Assembly (NCBI RefSeq): GCF_029227915.1
Contig: NC_079883.1
Location: 16,928,001 to 16,992,000, forward strand
Source: Hydractinia symbiolongicarpus
Taxonomy: Eukaryota; Cnidaria; Hydrozoa; Anthoathecata; Hydractiniidae
Reading direction: 5' to 3'
DNA length: 64,000 nucleotides
Of this stretch, positions 43,480 through 54,300 are shown in pieces. Positions within the stretch are counted from its first letter, which is position 1, and every line of letters begins with the position of its first letter. Both the position numbers and the translations under genes were made by a program. The notes beneath the pieces were generated by a model, which made no database searches, was not told the DNA's origin, and saw nothing but the letters and a program-made list of their open reading frames with translations.

Positions 43480-44060
43480 TGGAGCAACTTTCGCGAGAGA
43501 AACTTTCGCGAATTTCGCGTTTTTTGGCCTTTTTCGTGAAACTTCGTCTCACGAAACTTTCAAAAATGTCTATTAGCGAAAGTTTATTCAGTACAAACTT
43601 TCTAAATTGTCGATTCGCGAAAGTTTATCCACTAAATTCGCTGGTTTTAAAAGTTATTTCTTGGCACTGGGAACGAGATTGGAATAAACTTAGAAAAAAA
43701 CAAAAGCGATGACGTTTCAAATGTATATATGGCTTATAACCGAGTTACTGGCAAAGAAGATGGTAAAGACGAGGCGTGGGAGCCGAAAGAAGACGAGCCT
43801 AGAAATGCGTGTGATCTGTTTTGTGATTTTGACGATGAACCCAATTCGTGAAAAGAAGTTTTTACATACCATTAGAAAGAAATTTACATTGTTAAAAACA
43901 ATTTTCTATCATAAGAAATATAGGCCACTTCTTTTTATAAGACATAAAGATCACGAATCACGGAACTTTATCTCGCCAAAACTTTCCAATTTCAGATTTC
44001 GGGAAGGTTTGTCTCGCGAGAAAATTTATTCAATGCATTTTCTGCAATTTTAAACAAATC
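43480..44060. repeat. CGCGAAAGTTT-rich dispersed repeat
   Basis: Variants of CGCGAAAGTTTATC occur at 43495, 43577, 43616 and, inverted or mutated, at 43970-44025. Between them lies a GC-richer segment with a 40-codon acidic frame (separate entry). The arrangement suggests a non-autonomous element with degenerate subterminal repeats, but clear termini were not found. Confidence 0.35.
43729..43851 (+). CDS. Short acidic ORF, unrecognised
   Basis: ATG 43729 to TGA 43849 encodes 40 aa, very rich in Glu and Asp, with VTGKEDGKDEAWEPKEDEPR and a CDLFCDFDDE end. Base composition is higher in GC than its neighbours. It may be a captured exon or a small peptide gene inside a repeat. No family was recognised. 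Confidence 0.25.
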   Translation: MAYNRVTGKEDGKDEAWEPKEDEPRNACDLFCDFDDEPNS

Positions 44061-44418
44061 TGCGTTGCAATCTACATTGCAGATGCACTCTGTATCCATG
44101 TAAACAAGTACAAGCACTATAATTGATGTACATTATTTCACTATCATTTTTTGTTTGTTTTTTAGATAGGCACTATATATACAAGGGAAGATGTTTACTA
44201 TAAGCACAGGGGGCTAACAAGAGGAATTATATAGAGTATTTAATGACATTGAAAACAATATACACATAGTTTCAATCGAAATAAAATGTGTATATATACA
44301 TCTACATAATTTTATTAAAAAGGAGTTTTTTATAAATATATATACTTTTAAACATTTTAAAACAAGCCCAAAATAACACACATATGCATGGTTATGACAT
44401 ATGACGAGATTAATATAC
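44061..44418. other. Non-coding, probably 3' flank of UPF0728 gene
   Basis: AT-rich, with no coding. It lies downstream of the minus-strand gene at 44419. Confidence 0.3.
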
Positions 44419-44694
44419 TTAATATGCTTTGCGAACAGCCTGTACTGCATAAGAACAATTGGGATCTAATTTCCCATCTCCACCAAATACCAAGTCATCA
44501 ATTCTGCATTTATACACAACTTCACCGTGAACAACTAACTGAACAACATTGTGATCTTGAATTCGTTCTAAAAATACTAAATGTCCATCCTTTGTTAATG
44601 ATGTCACTATGCCTTTTAAGCGATCTTCACGGTGTTGAGCAGTTGCACCTGATAAATAAGGCCCATATTTTAATATTACATCATGTTTCTTCAT
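44419..44694 (-). CDS. UPF0728 protein (C10orf53 homologue)
   Basis: This intact 91-aa single-exon frame begins with a VILKYGPY motif. It continues with EDRLKGIVTSLTKDGHLVF, then VVHGEVVYKCRIDDL and FGGDGKLDPNCSYA before a C-terminal V-x-x-AY. The order YGPY ... DGH ... V-V-x-G-E-V-x-x-C-x-I-x-D-L-x-FGGDGKLDP matches the small UPF0728 family (human C10orf53) over its whole length as I recall it. Function is unknown; the family is found widely in ciliated eukaryotes. It sits 110 bp left of a DNA transposon. Confidence 0.8.
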   Translation of the reverse strand: MKKHDVILKYGPYLSGATAQHREDRLKGIVTSLTKDGHLVFLERIQDHNVVQLVVHGEVVYKCRIDDLVFGGDGKLDPNCSYAVQAVRKAY

Positions 44695-44804
44695 ACTGTA
44701 ATTACTTATACTATGGAAAAAAGGCTGTTATGTAGGATATCTAGTACTAAAATAAAAAATTAATATCATTACAATTTCATGTTGCTAATGTGAGATATCT
44801 ATAT

Positions 44805-45965
44805 TACGATGGCCCTTATGGCTCACTTCTCTTCTCAATAAAAACACTTCTCTTCTTAGTCAAAACATTTCTCTTCTATATAAAAACACTTCTCATCTGT
44901 ATAAAAAACTTCTCTACTTTGATACCCAAAGTTCTCTTCCGTTCGAAACACTTCTCTTCCAAGTGCGAAACACTTCTCTTCCATAAGCTGAAAATTTCCC
45001 AGACTGAATCTGGTCCTTAATATATGAATTTATCCAGATCTTGTATAAGAATAAATGGCACACCCCGGGCCCTGCGCATAGGAAATTTTGGACCCAGTAA
45101 AGTTTGCATAAATTCTTATGGAGGCATATTACAATTGACCCTATACTTTATCCGGGAATAAACATTGATTGTGATGTCTGTTAGGAACAGAACTCGTGGT
45201 TTACAAAAACCAAGATATTTTTTTTGCAGCAATAAACATTGTGATCTTTGTTGGGAAAAGAACTCGTGGTTTTCAAAAAACAAGATATATATTTCTAAAA
45301 TCCAAGCATTTTACATTGTTACAGGTGTTGTATTACATATATATTTCTACTGCACAAATCAAGGCGATATAATAATCAATAGCTTCATGAGCTGCCTCTG
45401 GCTTAAGTTTGGAGAAACCCTCCATTGGAAGAACTGTTTCCGCAAATTCAATAAATTCAGGCTCATTATCGTGATCCAGATAGTTCGCTAAACTCTTCTA
45501 GCTCATTAAGATCTAAAGTTTTTTTAAAAGACTCGCAACCATATAATTCTGGAACATAGTACAATGTATCAGGCCTTCCACGGGGGGCAGTAGCACCTTT
45601 GCTTGGTGCTAACAGATGTTGATTCCAACGAATCGCAAATTCATTAAGGTCCTTTCTGATCAAATCCACAAAGCAATAGCGTACACATTCAGCAATGAGT
45701 GCATCACCAGCATCTAAATATGTCACATGGCGGGGGGACTGGTCCCGTGTAATAAACCTCGCAAAAGGTTAAAACTACGGACCAATGATGTAAAATTGCG
45801 GACCAGATTTTAGAATTCAATTTGTAAAGAGCCACATGCAGAGAAGTGTTAAGTGCAGAAGAGAAGTGTCAAAATACTGAAGAGAAGTGTCAAGATACAG
45901 AAGAGAAGTGTTTCGTTATATAGAAGAGAAGTGTTTTTGATTTGGAAGAGAAGTGAGCCATCGTA
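44805..45965. mobile_element. Integrase-type DNA transposon with tandem-repeat termini
   Basis: The termini are TACGATGGCCCTTATGGCTC on the left and, inverted, TACGATGGCTCACTTCTCTT on the right; the left carries a 9-bp extra palindromic piece. Both ends continue as arrays of CACTTCTCTTC words (about eight copies at 44822-44990; five to six complementary copies at 45838-45955). The interior has the C-terminal relic of an integrase-like transposase. A related end with different internal repeats occurs at 50859. Confidence 0.65.
45345..45726 (-). pseudogene. C-terminal relic of an integrase-core (IS3EU-like) transposase
   Basis: The frame 45466-45726 encodes LIAECVRYCFVDLIRKDLNE followed by WNQHLL and GRPDTLYYVPELYG. 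A shifted frame continues with EFIEFAETVLPMEGF and AAHEAIDYYIALI to about 45345. The pattern E-C-x(3)-CF-x-D-L-I-x-K-x-L then W-N-x-H and GRPDxLYxxP is what I recall from the end of cnidarian integrase-type (DDE) transposases. The catalytic acidic residues are upstream and missing. Confidence 0.6.
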
Positions 45966-45970
45966 CATAA

Positions 45971-46806
45971 TCTATATACGCCTGTTCCGTGTGTCTGTAA
46001 CAGGCAAAGTGGATATCGTCATTTTCCTTTGATGTTGCCGAAAAATGCATATCCAATATGTTAAATTTTCTGACGTTACGGCGCGACGTCAATAATATTA
46101 CTTTAACGTCAATATCCTATATTAAATTATTGAAGCCGTTACAGTGCACTTAAAACTTTGAGGCCAAATAACTTGGAAACGAGGTGGTGACGTCAATGAT
46201 TTTTCACTGCGTGGGTAACTAGGGACCACCTGGGACCAATTTGGGTAAGTTTCCCAAACCTGGATCCCCGAATCCGTTTCGGAATGGACGGGTTGATGAC
46301 GTCATCACAAAACCTTCAAATCCCAATATTTCCTGCAACCGTTTGTCAAAAGTGCACGTTCCTATACATTTTCTTGATCAGCATTTCAAGATCTATATAA
46401 TGAATGCATCGGGTGTACGAATTTGTGAAGAAATTTTTTTTTGAACTTTAGGTAGGGACTTTGCTGACGTCAGCAAAATTTTAAAGCCCTTAAATCTCCT
46501 TAGGCGTTTGTCAAAAACATAGGATACTATACATTTTCTTGATCAGCGTTTCAAGATCTATACGATGAAGTTTTGGGGGTTTGACTGGCCATTGCTAACG
46601 TCAGCAAAATTTTAAAACCCTTATATCTCATTAACCGCTCATCAAAAGCACATGATCATATACATTTTCTTGATCAACAGTTTAAGCTCTACACAATAGA
46701 GGCAACGTGGAAACACAGTTCTGATTTTTTTTTGTGGATGGGTTGCTGACGTCATCAAAATTTTTATTCTGCCTCAGTGGATTTTTCCACGGGCTTTATC
46801 GACTAG
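45971..46806 (+). mobile_element. Helitron copy 1 of the plus-strand array
   Basis: The 5' end TCTATATACGCC follows an A at 45970. The 3' end is the hairpin GTGGATTTTTCCAC, then GGGCTTTATCGACTAG ending at 46806. No coding. The next element's TC begins at the very next base. Confidence 0.85.
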
Positions 46807-47520
46807 TCTCTTATAATAATACGGAGCTTCTGTCTGTGACTTTTGCAAAGTGGATAAAATATAAAATACATATACATACATAAAACGGTTCTGTAATTTA
46901 TCAAACTTTAACGGTAAACAATATTAACGTCAAAGGAAAGTATATTAACATAAGTGAAGCCATTACAGCACTTAAAACTTTGAGGCCAAATACCTTGGAA
47001 CGAAGTGGTGACGTCAATAATTTTTCACCGCGTGGGTAGCTAGGGACCACCTGGGACCAATTTGGGTAAGTTTTCCAAACCTGGGTCCCAAAATCTGTTT
47101 CGGGATGGACGGGTTGATGACGTCATCAAAAAATCTTCAAACCCTAATATCTCTGCAACCGTTTCTCAAAAGTACATGATCCTATATATTTCCTTGATCA
47201 TTGTTTCAAGATCTATACGATGAAGGCAACAGGTATACAAATTTCTAAAAAAAATTTTTGGGGTTTTGACAGGCCATTGCTGCCGTCAGGAAACATTTTA
47301 AACCTTTATATCTCATTAATTGCTTATTAAAACCACATCATATACGTTGTCTTGATCAGCAGTTTACGCTCTACACAATAGAGGCAACGTGAAAACAAAT
47401 TTCCATGAAAAAATATTTTGTTGTTGACAGATCATTGCTGACGTCATCAAAATTTAAATAATGGTTCTTTTTTACTGTTATTCTGTCTAAGTGGATTTTT
47501 CCACGGGTTTTATCGACTAG
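46807..47520 (+). mobile_element. Helitron copy 2 of the array
   Basis: It begins TCTCTTATAATAATACGG directly after the CTAG of copy 1 and ends with the same hairpin and ATCGACTAG at 47520. The interior is recognisably similar to copy 1 (for example CAAATCCGTTTCGG-type words near 47090 and GATGACGTCATCA). Confidence 0.85.
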
Positions 47521-48241
47521 TCTATATAATAATACGCCAGTTCTGTCTGTCTGTGACTTTTGCAAAGTGGATTATATTCTTCACAATTTTCTTTAACAAA
47601 TTCTATAAAACATCGCCTATAAAATTGTTCTGTAATTTACCAAACTTTAACGCTAAAATAGTATCGACGTCAAAGGAAAGTTAATTAAGATTAGTGAAGC
47701 CATTACAGTGCACCTAAAATTTTGAAGCCAAATAACTTGGAAACGAGTTGGTGACGTCAATGTTTTTTAACCGCGTGGGTAACTAGGGACCACCTGGGAC
47801 CAATTTGGGTAATTTTCCAAACCTGGGTCCCCAAATCCGTTTCGGAATGAACGGGTTTATGACGTCATCAAAAAACCTTTAAACCACAATATTTCCGTAA
47901 CCGTTGGTCAAAAGTACATGATCCTATACATTTTCTTGATCAGCGTTTCAAGATCTATACGAGGGAAGCAACAGGTATATGAATTTCTTTCACGGGCCTT
48001 TGCTGACGTCAGCACAATTTTTAAACACTTATATCTCTTTTTGCGTTCCTCGAAAACATATCATCCTACACATTATTTTGATCAGCGTGATTCAACCTCT
48101 ACACATTACAATAAAATAATAAAATAAATTTCTCTAACTTTTTGGGATCTTCACTGCTGACGTCAGCAAAACATCTAAAACAACCTATTTTTCTATTGCC
48201 TATCTGCCTAAGTGGATTTCTCCACGGGCCTTATCGACTAG
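47521..48241 (+). mobile_element. Helitron copy 3 of the array
   Basis: It begins TCTATATAATAATACGCC and ends CTTATCGACTAG at 48241 after a hairpin with TCTCC variation (GTGGATTTCTCCAC). Its closest relatives in the window are the reverse-orientation copies at 62388 and 62973. Confidence 0.85.
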
Positions 48242-48964
48242 TGATATATATGATACGCCAGTTCTGTCTGTAACTTTTGCAAAGTGGATAAAATTTCTTT
48301 GATAAAGTCTATAACACATCAACTATAAATTTGTTCTGTAAATTAGCAAACTTTAACGTTAAAGCAATATTGACGTCAAAGGAAAGTATATTAAGATCGG
48401 TGAAGCCATTGCATTGCACTTTTGAATTTAAGACTAAATAACTTGGAAACGGGTGGAAATAACTGACGCCATCTCCTGCGTGGGCAACTAGGGGCTACCT
48501 GAGACCAATTTGGGTATGTTTTCCAAATCTGGATCACCGAATCCGTTTCGGAATGGACGGGTTAATGACGTCATCAAAAAACTTTTAAACCCTAATATCT
48601 CTGCATCCATTTGTCAAAAGTACACGATCCTATACATTTTCTTGATCAGCGTTTCAAGATCTATGCGATGAAGGCAATAGGTATACATATTTTCAAAAAA
48701 AAAATTTAGGTTTTGACGGGCCATTGCTGGACGTCAGCAAAATTTTTAAACCCTTATATCTCATTAACCACTCATCAAAAGCACATGATCATATACATTT
48801 TCTTGAACAGCGTTTTAAGCACTACACAATAGAGGCAACGTGAAATCAAGCTTCTGAATTATTTCTTTTGCTGATGGATTGCTGACTTGATCAAAATTCA
48901 AAAAACGCTCCTTTTTAATTTTTATCCTGCATCAGTGGATTTTTCCACAGGTTTTATCGACTAG
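48242..48964 (+). mobile_element. Helitron copy 4 of the array, mutated 5' end
   Basis: It begins TGATATATATGATACGCC where the family has TCTATATAATAATACGCC, so the conserved TC is mutated. It ends with the hairpin (GTGGATTTTTCCAC) and ATCGACTAG at 48964. Confidence 0.8.
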
Positions 48965-49776
48965 TCTCTATAATAATAGCCGTCCTCTGTCTGTGCGTGC
49001 AAAAGCGACTTGTGTTAACCACGCACGAAATTGCGCGCAGCTCTTTGATCTTTTTGCTACGCAATTTTAAAATTTTATTTTATTTTGTGTTTTCCGTAGT
49101 TTCACAAAAGTTTAATTTAAAAATTTTCTTATACAAAATTCATGGTTAATTAACTTTTATTGTTCCTTCTCGATGCAGTTTCTTTGTTATAAATAACTAC
49201 GGTCAAAGTTGCGGACAATTACTCTGCGTTGTCTATTTCATTCAAAAAGTTTTAATTATTTGCGACTTTTTAAGGAAATTAACAGAAACAAGTTTTCAAA
49301 AATAGAAGGAGAACAATAAATTTTAGAAAGGCTTTGTAAGTGATTTTTTGTTTGTTCTAAACATGAATGTGAAATTTATTTTGTAAATTTTGTTTCATCT
49401 TCAACCATTTATATTTTTAATGACAACAATAAAGCTGTATGTGCTTATATTTTGCTGAAGCTTATTGTTTTTAAACTGAACAAAAAGTGTAAGAAAATGT
49501 CAAATTTAGTTTTTTAAAAGCTATTTACAGGGAGGAGCCTCTTTTTTACATCAAACTCAGGCCGTAAAAATGCACAAATTATTGTTAAATATGAATTTTA
49601 CGAGAAAGCGGCGTAACACTACTTCTGATCTTGGAGGAAAGAATACGGATCCGTATTCTTTCCTCCAAGTTCTGATAAACTATACTATAAGATGGGCTAA
49701 ATATTTTTATTAACAGATGCGCGAAATAATTACGTCAGCTAATTCCCGTGGATTGTTCCAACGGGTTAACGACTAG
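48965..49776 (+). mobile_element. Helitron copy 5, different subfamily, with palindrome
   Basis: The 5' end is TCTCTATAATAATAGCCGTC. The 3' end hairpin CCCGTGG-attgttc-CAACGGG is followed by TTAACGACTAG. The interior is unlike copies 1-4 and includes a 38-bp perfect palindrome (49631-49668). Confidence 0.8.
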
Positions 49777-49900
49777 TCTCTTTAATAATAGCCGTATTTT
49801 GTCTGTCTGTCCGCAAAAGCCGCGCCCTGTTACGGAAACACGAAATGCGATATATAAAGGACAGGCGACCCCGTGGATTTTTCCACGGGTTAACGGCTAG
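49777..49900 (+). mobile_element. Helitron copy 6, 124-bp miniature
   Basis: TCTCTTTAATAATAGCCG at the left and ATTTTTCCACGGGTTAACGGCTAG-type end at the right (CTAG ends at 49900). It is little more than the two termini joined, with GGACAGGCGACCCCGTGG before the hairpin. Confidence 0.85.
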
Positions 49901-50078
49901 TCTCTATTATAATAGCCGTCGTCGTCTGTCTTGTCAGGGAAAGCCGTGTCGCGTAACTGAAACACGAAATTTTTAAAATGTGCACCAATACCAAATGCGT
50001 TATATTGTCCACTTTGTTGCGACGGGTAAATTCAAAGGACGGGCGACCCCGTGGATTTTTCCACGGGTTAACGACTAG
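49901..50078 (+). mobile_element. Helitron copy 7, 178-bp miniature
   Basis: It begins TCTCTATTATAATAGCCG and ends TTAACGACTAG at 50078, with the same pre-hairpin GGACGGGCGACCCC as copies 6 and 8. Confidence 0.85.
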
Positions 50079-50262
50079 TCTCTTTAATAATAGCCGTCGT
50101 CTGTCTGTCTGTGTGTCCGCGAAAGCCGTGTCCCGCAACGGAAACATGAAATTTTTAAAATGCGCATCAATACCAAATGCGATATATTTCTGTCCACTTT
50201 GTTGCAACGGGTTAATTTAAAGGACGGGCGACCCCGTGGATTTTTCCACGGGCAACGACTAG
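50079..50262 (+). mobile_element. Helitron copy 8, 184-bp miniature, end of the array
   Basis: It begins TCTCTTTAATAATAGCCG and ends GGGCAACGACTAG at 50262. Here the next base is G, not T, so either the right flank is altered or the neighbouring fragment was joined later. Confidence 0.8.
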
Positions 50263-50518
50263 GTCACCATTAAGTTCTTTAGCTTTTGTTGAGGGATAGT
50301 TATTTTTTGAAAAATGTGTTCAGTTGCAACACTACAATGATGTATGCGCTTCACTTCATTTACGACCAACTTGTACCAAACCTGTACCAAAGCGCTCCAC
50401 AGGATCGTTTGACACAGTTTACGGCTTTTATTAAGTGCTCCACACAGAGCATTCAATGCCGGGTCACACTCTGACTTGCGGCTTACCCCGGCGTTTCGAC
50501 GCCGGTTTTCCCGGCTAG
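50263..50518 (+). mobile_element. 3' end of another Helitron subfamily
   Basis: The right margin shows a different hairpin, CCGGCGT-ttcg-ACGCCGG (50488-50505), followed by TTTTCCCGGCTAG and directly by a new TC. The left part is not Helitron-like: a minus-strand 65-codon frame (50259-50456) with WSALVQVWYKLVVNEVKRIH could be a captured gene piece. The 5' end is missing. Confidence 0.55.
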
Positions 50519-50858
50519 TCTCTTTAATAATAGCCGTATTTTGTCAGTTCAAAAAGGTTACCGATATTCCTTTGATCTTTCCGCGATTTTTAGAAACCAG
50601 GGGGGGTTGTTTAATCGCAAATCAAAATATTGATTAAAATGAATACTAAAAATTAATTTATTTCTTTAATTAATTGAATTACTTTAATTTATTACCATAA
50701 GTAGAAGAAATAAATTTAGTGATAAAAATGAATGCATTATTTTAATACGCCATTTTGAATAATAATTACCCCCGTGACCTCAATCGCCGTTTTCGCTCAG
50801 GAGCTACAGAAAACAAATGGGACAGTTTATTTCACACATTCGTAGAAATGTGTGATTT
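50519..50858 (+). mobile_element. 5' end of a Helitron, remainder undefined
   Basis: TCTCTTTAATAATAGCCGTA at 50519 follows the CTAG of the previous element, but no matching 3' hairpin could be tied to it. It may extend under the later DNA transposons or be truncated. The rest to 50858 is AT-rich with a TTAATTAATT-like tract. Confidence 0.5.
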
Positions 50859-51165
50859 TACGATGGCCCTGAAGGCTCACATTGTGCGCGGTGTTCTCAA
50901 TCATTTACGCCTTGCATTGCTTAGTGCGCGCTCTTCAGTGCGCGCTCTTCTTTGATTAGTGCACGCTCTTCTTTGGTCAGTGTGCGCTCTTTGGTTAGTG
51001 CGCGCTCTTCCTTTGTTTGCAATGCACACTGTTACTGCTACAGTTTTTGCGCGCTGTGCCAAAAAGACCGGGTCGAGGGACGTTAATCAAATGACCACGT
51101 GGGTCTCGTGGTCTGTATTTTGTACATTTCATGCGCATGTTACAAGGTAAACACAAAATAAAAAA
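50859..51165. repeat. Orphan transposon end with TTAGTGCGCGCTC repeats
   Basis: It starts TACGATGGCCCTGAAGGCTC, nearly the terminus of the element at 44805, but the following tandem words are TTAGTGCGCGCTCTTC variants (six at about 50917-51010). The matching right end was not found in the window. Confidence 0.5.
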
Positions 51166-51306
51166 ATGGAGGGGGTACTAAAAGAAATCGGAGTGTATAT
51201 TCTGCCGGTACCGGCGGAAATAGTAACACGCGTTAGTCGGACGGTACCGGCTGGTTTAAGGAAGAAAATTATTCTGCCGGCAGTAAATTTCCCGCCAAAT
51301 CGCGTA

Positions 51307-51372
51307 CATCCGCCATTACGATTATGTCTGAATGATGTTAACATCATTCAGACATAATCGTAATGGCGGATG
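51307..51372. promoter_or_regulatory. 66-bp perfect palindrome at the transposase start
   Basis: Arms 51307-51339 and 51340-51372 are exact complements with no spacer (centre ATGTTAACAT). The transposase ATG (51363) lies in the right arm, so the first three codons are palindromic DNA. It could form a cruciform or a transcript hairpin over the start codon. Confidence 0.9.
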
Positions 51373-54300
51373 ATGTTGATGGTGCATTTACTGTTGGTGA
51401 AAAGTTTGCGAGCTATAAGGATTTATGTAATAAATTAGAACGTTTTAAAGCATCACACTTCGTAGATTTATGGATTAGAGATTCTCGGACAATAAAAGCT
51501 TCTCAAGGGAGAGTAAAGAAAACACTAAATCCTGAGTTAAAATATTATGAGCTAAAACTGTCTTGTGTTCATGGTGGTCGTAAATTTCACTCAGAAAGTT
51601 CAGGAAAACGCTCCTCGCAGTAAGTAGATATCAATAAGTTATTTATTTCTAGCTTTTTATTGAAAATAATTTCTGCATAGTATTAGTTTAGCAAGCTCTG
51701 TTCCTCTGTGTTCACCTAGCCTAGCTAGCTACTGTTCTTTTTTCTTTATTGCAGAACACTGAAGAATAACTGCCCATTTAGTATCAAGATTAGGGCATCT
51801 GCAGATGGCCAAACTTTAGAAGTAAAAGATATAGTTGATAAACATAATCATGAACTCAACCAGGTAACTGCTAGCTACACACAGTGGTACAATTTTTATG
51901 ATAAACATCATTTACCTTTATGACGTTTCGCCACCCTGTTGTGGCGTATTTCAGAGATTAAACATTGCTGTACACTGACAATTACATATAAATGACTACT
52001 ATATAATAAATACAATAAAATATTGAAACCTAATAATATAATAATAATAATATAATAGTAACAATAATAAAGTGTTCAGTCATATATAACTTAAGACGTA
52101 AAAATAATGTACAAAGTCAACTTAAAAATTGTTATGTTCGAAGGTATAGTTTAACGGAAAAACGGCATGGCTCTTGCCTTGCAGTTGCGGGTTCAATTCC
52201 TGCTGCCTTCATTTATTATCTGTATATACATAATAAAATTAAAAGTAATCTTTTTAATATAAATTTGATTTTTAATGTTAATGTTATAATGTAATACATT
52301 TAAATGGTATATTTTTCATAGAAGTTGTTTAACCACTTGCCAAAACAAAGGCGTCTCACAGACCAAAGCAAGGAAAAGGCTAAGTACCTGCTCTCGATGA
52401 ATGTCAACAAAAAGTTATTGCAGCAGGAACTCTCGAGAGAATGTGGGAAAGTTGTAACACTCCGAGATATTTCCAACATCGCTGCAGAAAACAAAAGAGA
52501 AAAAACTCGTAACGACCTAAACTCAGTTGTAGATATTTTAACAAATAAATACGGTTGGTTTTACTTATTTATCAACTCTGTATTATGGGGCAGTTATTGT
52601 CTTCTTTGTTTCTCTTTTGGGTTTTTTTAGCCTTCATGCTTCTATTTTGAAAGAGAATTTCTAAAAATACAGAGGTTTAACTCTTGACTTACCAATTGAT
52701 ACTGTAAACATGATTGCAATAAAATTTTCACTTTGTAAACAATTTGTAAATCTACTGTAGGTTGCACTGTTAGCATTCATGCTGATGAAGAAAAAAATTT
52801 GATTGGGATTTTCTTTCAAGATGATTTCATGAAAATTGTAACGGCAGCATATGCTGAAATATTTTTCATTGATGCTACATATAAGTTGACAGAACTAAAA
52901 ATTCCTGTTTATTTGTTGGTGGTTGAAGATTCCATGGGTGGAACCGAGGTTGCTGCTGTGGGGCTTCTTGTATCTGAAAATGAGGAGTCAATTACTTGGC
53001 TTTTAAACACTTTTAAAGAAAATAATAATGGGTTAATTCCTCGCATCGTAATGGCCGACAAAGATCTGACATTGAGAAAGGTGGTTAAAGAAATTTTCCC
53101 CACCTGTAAACTATTGATTTGTTTATTTCACACACTACGTAGTTTTAAGCGTGAAATTTCTAACCAATCATTTAATTTACGAGAATGCCAACAAGTGGTA
53201 TTAAAAGAACTTTTTCAGAAAATGTGTTACAGCAAAACGGAAAGTGAATATCGTGAACAATACGATCTATTTATGAAGGCTGCTCCAGAAATGGTTCAAA
53301 GCTACTTTACAGAGAATTGGCACGATATAAAGAATGAGTGGGTTTTAGGTGATGTCCTTAATGTCAATAGCTTCCTAAATACGACGAACAATAGACTTGA
53401 GAGCTTAAATGGCAAACTCAAATCTGTCATTAAGTTGTACAGTCCGTTAGAAGACTTTATTGACGGTTTTTTCACGGTTTTGTACTCCTTAAGGAACGAA
53501 CGAGATCACAAAGCTGCATCAACATTACTCAAGCGCAAAGTAATACCATTTAATATTTCAACCCCTCAATACCAATATTCAAATTTGTTAACAAGTTACG
53601 CCTTAAATTTTGTGCTGAACCAATTAAAAGAAATGAAAAATGTCGGAAATGTTCATAAAGAGGGGACAGTTTTCAAAGTCTGACAACTATTCCTGTGAGT
53701 CATATGTCATAAATGTCACCTTGTCGTTTCTTTATTTTTAATTATTACCTTTCATGAATTTTGAAGCAACTAACTTCTTAATACCTACCAAAATCTTTTA
53801 GGATGCTGGCGTTTCAGAAAAATCTTGCGCTTCTTCGATAATAGATACAGGCACACTATCTGAGGAACACCATAATTCAAGTAAATATCTATATTATAAT
53901 ACCCGTGTGCGTCTGTCTGTCACGCAAAATGGTACCGTACCGTAAGTAGCGAGACGCGCTTAAGTGGTATAAAAAGGATGGGCGGACCCGTGGATTCTTC
54001 CACGGGCCATCGACTAGTCTAATCTATTGCGTTTATTAACAGTTTCTTTCTTTTTATACTTGAATGTCACAAAAAATTTCCATCTGCTTTATATTTTAGG
54101 TGATTTGCAAACTTATGACTTTAACAAGATGAACGAAGAAGGAAAGGCTAAAATGATTTTGTCTGTTTTGTTTTGCCCCGAATTTGCTATCGACTGTATA
54201 AATGAAAACGAAAGTGTAGACGAAGATGCGTTTCGAAGGATGGTCGAACAGGATCTTCCAAATTGCATAAGTGACGAATCATTCGATATAAAACTAATTA

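Noticed and set aside
49890-50207. 105-codon minus frame in the Helitron array
   Set aside because: It is produced by two repeated miniature Helitrons in phase; the peptide repeats itself accordingly.
50259-50456. 65-codon minus frame as a captured host gene in a Helitron
   Set aside because: The peptide looks coding-like but no family was recognised and the enclosing element is incomplete, so it is only mentioned in the feature text.
52140-52211. Functional tRNA gene
   Set aside because: A and B boxes are perfect but the anticodon stem does not pair and no U33/anticodon can be set, so it is listed only as tRNA-like.
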